This document shows, piece after piece, positions 61,874 through 64,000 of a stretch of 64,000 nt of DNA (its first letter is position 1; each line of letters begins with the position of its first letter). Under the pieces are notes generated by a model. The model was not told where the DNA came from and searched no databases. It was given only the letters and a program-made list of their open reading frames with translations. The position numbers and the translations under genes are program-made. The DNA comes from Osmia lignaria lignaria. Lineage: Eukaryota > Arthropoda > Insecta > Hymenoptera > Megachilidae. The stretch lies in NCBI RefSeq assembly GCF_051020975.1, contig NW_027478161.1, forward strand, positions 248,001 through 312,000, written 5' to 3'.

Positions 61874-64000
61874 TTGCAGATTTATCTCAAGGGAAGGGGC
61901 CTGACGGACATATTTCGAGATATTTCTTCTTCTTGTTGTTCTTCTTCTGCACAGCTAAGCTGGAAGTGGCATTTGCAGCTCGCAATAGTGCAGAGTTATC
62001 TCAAAGAAAGGGGCCACGGTGTTTCTGTATCTCTATTATGTTGGTGCGGCTTCGGAACTTTTAAATATCTTGATATATCTCGAGAACTACGCATCTGACC
62101 AAAAAATATCATAGAACATAAAAAGTAGGAAACTTAATTCTCTACAAAAAAGGTCTCTTAACGTTTTGCCATAGCTCGCTTCGTTTCCGAGATATTTGCA
62201 GATTTATCTCAAGGGAAGGGGCCTGACGGACATATTTCGAGATATTTCTTCTTCTTGTTGTTCTTCTTCTGCACAGCTAAGCTGGAAGTGGCATTTGGAG
62301 CGCGCAATAGTGCAGAGTTATCTCAAAGAAAGGGGCCACGGTGTTTCTGTATCTCTATTATGTTGGTGCGGCTTCGGAACTTTTAAATATCTCGATATAT
62401 CTCGAAAACTACGCTTCTGATCAAAAAATATCATAGAACATATATTGTAGGAAACATAATTCTCTACAAAAAAGGTCTCTTAACGTTTTGCCATAGCTCG
62501 CTTCGTTTCCGAGATATTTGCAGATTTATCTCAAGGGAAGGGTCCTGATGGACATATTTCGAGATATTTCTTCTTCTTGTTGTTCTTCTTCTGCACAGCC
62601 AAACTGGAAGTGGCATTTCCAGCTCGCAATCGTGCAGAGTTATCTCAAAGAAAGGGGCCACGGTGTTTCTGTATCTCTATTATGTTGGTGCGGCTTCGGA
62701 ACTTTTAAATATCTTGATATATCTCGAGAACTACGCATCTGATCAAAAAATATCATAGAACATAAAAAGTAGGAAACTTAATTCTCTACGAAAAAGGTCT
62801 CTTAACATTTTCCCATAGCTGGCATCGTTTCCGAGATATTTGCAGATTTAGCTCAAGGGAAGGGGTCTGACGGACATATTTCGAGATATTTCTTCTTCTT
62901 GTTGTTCTTCTTCTGCACAGCTAAGCTGGAAGTGGCATTTGCAGCTCGCAATAGTGCAGAGTTATCTCAAAGAAAGAGGCCACGGTGTTTCTGTGTCTCT
63001 ATTATGTTGGTGCGGCTTCGGAACTTTTAAATATCTCGATATATCTCGAAAACTACGCTTCTGATCAAAAAATATCATAAAACGTAAATTGTAGGAAACA
63101 TAATTCTCTACAAAAAAGGTCTCTTAACATTTTGCCATAGCTCGCTCCGTTTCCGAGGAATTTGCAGATTTATCTCAAGGGAAGGGGTCTGACGGACATA
63201 TTTCGAGATATTTCTTCTTCTTGTTGTTCTTCTTCTGCACAGCTAAGCTCGAAGTGGCATTTGCAGCTCGCAATAGTGCAGAGTTATCTCAAAGAAAGGG
63301 GCCACGGTGTTTCTGTATCTCTATTATGTTGGTGCGGCTTCGGAACTTTTAAATATCTTGATATATCTCGAGAACTACGCATCTGATCAAAAAATATCAT
63401 ACAATATAAAACGTAGGAAACTTAATTCTCTACAAAAAAGGTCACTTAACATTTTGCCATAACTCGCTTCGTTTCCGAGATATTTGCAGATTTATCTCAA
63501 GGGAAGGGGCCTGACGGACATATTTTGAGATACTTCTTCTTCTTGTTGTTCTTCTTCTGCACAGCTAAGTTGGAAGTGGCATTTGCAGCTCGCAAGAGTG
63601 CAGAGTTATCTCAAAGAAAGGGGCCACGGTGTTTCTGTATCTCTATTATGTTGGTGCGGCTTCGGAACTTTTAAATATCGTGATATATCTCGAGAACTAC
63701 GCATCTGATCAAAAAATATCATAGAACATAAAAAGTAGGAAACTTAATTCTCTACAAAAAAGGTATCTTAGCATTTTGCCATAGCTCGCTTCGTTCCCGA
63801 GATATTTGCAGATTTATCTCAAGGGAAGGGGCCTGACGGACATATTTTGAGATTTTTCTTCTTCTTGTTGTTCTTCTTCTGCACAGCTAAGCTGGAAGTG
63901 CCATTTGCAGCTCGCAATAGTGCAGAGTTATCTCAAAGACAGAGGCCACGGTGTTTCTGTGTCTCTATTATGTTGGTGCGGCTTCGGAACTTTTAAATAT
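61874..64000 (+). repeat. Long-range copy of 53180-55306 (offset 8694 bp, 27 units)
   Basis: The unit order x-y-A-B-C-D-F is the same as at 53180-55306, with the same rare variants (CTGACC tail, TTTGGAGCGCGC, TTAACGTTTTGCC, AACATATATT). I see only a handful of differences, for example GGAAATATT/GGACATATT, TTAGCAG/TTGCAG, ATATTATAGG/ATATTGTAGG, GAGATATTTG/GAGGAATTTG. It continues past the window edge. Confidence 0.9.
63806..64000 (+). repeat. Truncated final unit (type F)
   Basis: The first 195 bases of a type F unit, cut by the window end. TTTTGAGATTTTTC puts a stop in the 74-codon frame. The array therefore continues to the right. Confidence 0.95.

Larger units (their letters stand above)
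1..64000 (+). repeat. 322-bp tandem satellite array filling the window
   Basis: The same 322-base unit recurs head to tail in one orientation from edge to edge. Using TTGCAG as unit base 1, starts fall at 47, at 370+322k to 4878, at 5201+322k to 38045 and at 38368+322k to 63806, giving 199 starts. Units 26453 and 61874, about 35 kb apart, differ at only two bases by my reading, so homogenisation is strong. No unique sequence interrupts the array and neither end is reached, so the true array is longer than 64 kb. Arrays of this size and organisation are typical of eukaryotic centromeric or other heterochromatic satellites; that role is inference, since nothing here proves location or function. 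I see no genes, RNA genes or mobile elements. Confidence 0.98.

Noticed and set aside
51516..62661. Minus-strand 65-codon open frames (MAPFFEITLHD...) at 51516, 52804, 53770, 55380, 58600, 59888 and 62464
   Set aside because: They begin at GTG, are found only in the type A and A' units, and are antisense shadows of the same repeat.
47..63386. About 160 forward open frames of 74-84 codons as a tandem small-protein gene family
   Set aside because: They start with TTG, lie inside a 322-bp satellite whose frame moves one base per unit, accumulate stops and non-synonymous changes freely, and have no recognised domain or upstream signals.
1..64000. CRISPR array
   Set aside because: The whole 322-bp period is repeated; there are no short repeats separated by unique spacers and no cas genes.
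1..64000. rDNA spacer or 5S gene cluster
   Set aside because: No segment of the unit resembles 5S, 5.8S, 18S or 28S rRNA, and no internal Pol III control region is recognisable.
1..64000. LTR or other transposon-derived tandem repeat
   Set aside because: No terminal repeats, target-site duplications, reverse transcriptase or transposase sequence is seen in any unit.
1..64000. Bacterial or phage tandem repeat region
   Set aside because: More than 64 kb of 322-bp noncoding units with HORs and no genes is not a known bacterial or phage arrangement.

Overview
The whole 64 kb window is one uninterrupted satellite-DNA array. A 322-bp unit is repeated head to tail in a single orientation from the first base to the last. 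I count 199 unit starts, taking the T of TTGCAG as base 1: one at 47, then 370+322k (k=0-14), 5201+322k (k=0-102) and 38368+322k (k=0-79). There is also a 46-base partial unit at the left edge, and the last unit is cut by the window end. No non-satellite sequence, transposon, RNA gene or convincing protein gene is visible, and neither array boundary lies in the window.

The reference unit (for example 26453-26774) is about 39% G+C by hand count. It has three parts: a G+C-richer portion (bases 1-225) that happens to be open in one frame, an A-tract-rich linker (from base 226; about 25% G+C in its first 60 bases), and a short junction reading CCATAGCTCGCTTCG then CCGAGATAT. Each unit carries a perfect 24-base pyrimidine-rich mirror repeat, a 9-bp inverted repeat, a diverged 25-base internal direct repeat and six copies of the word TATCTC/GAGATA. 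Unit length is almost invariant. The only length change is a single-base insertion, at the same site in three units (47, 4878, 38045).

Layout: 1-10996, mixed units with scattered multi-unit duplications; 10997-22910, layered 9-unit and 6-unit higher-order repeats (HORs) and a copied block; 22911-30316, mixed units with a 2-unit repeat and a 4-unit block copied 6 units away; 30317-37400, a clear 11-unit HOR in two tandem copies; 37401-42553, a 5-unit HOR; 42554-48349, an 8-unit HOR; 48350-51569, mixed; 51570-64000, a recurrent four-unit cassette (A-B-C-D), with longer copied blocks 10, 11, 22 and 27 units apart. Hybrid units at several junctions show where unequal exchange or gene conversion joined two unit types.

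Organism: certainly eukaryotic in style, with centromeric, pericentromeric or other heterochromatic satellite most likely. CpG is not depleted (11 per unit, near what composition predicts), which fits an invertebrate better than a CpG-methylated vertebrate. The minus-strand words (ATATCTCG next to A/T-rich linkers with TAGAGAATTAA) remind me of arthropod repeats, but I cannot name a species. The 74-codon frame that recurs in most units starts with TTG rather than ATG, is broken by simple point mutations in 37 units, and is best read as a by-product of repetition. No genes work together here; the biology is in the structure and evolution of the repeat.
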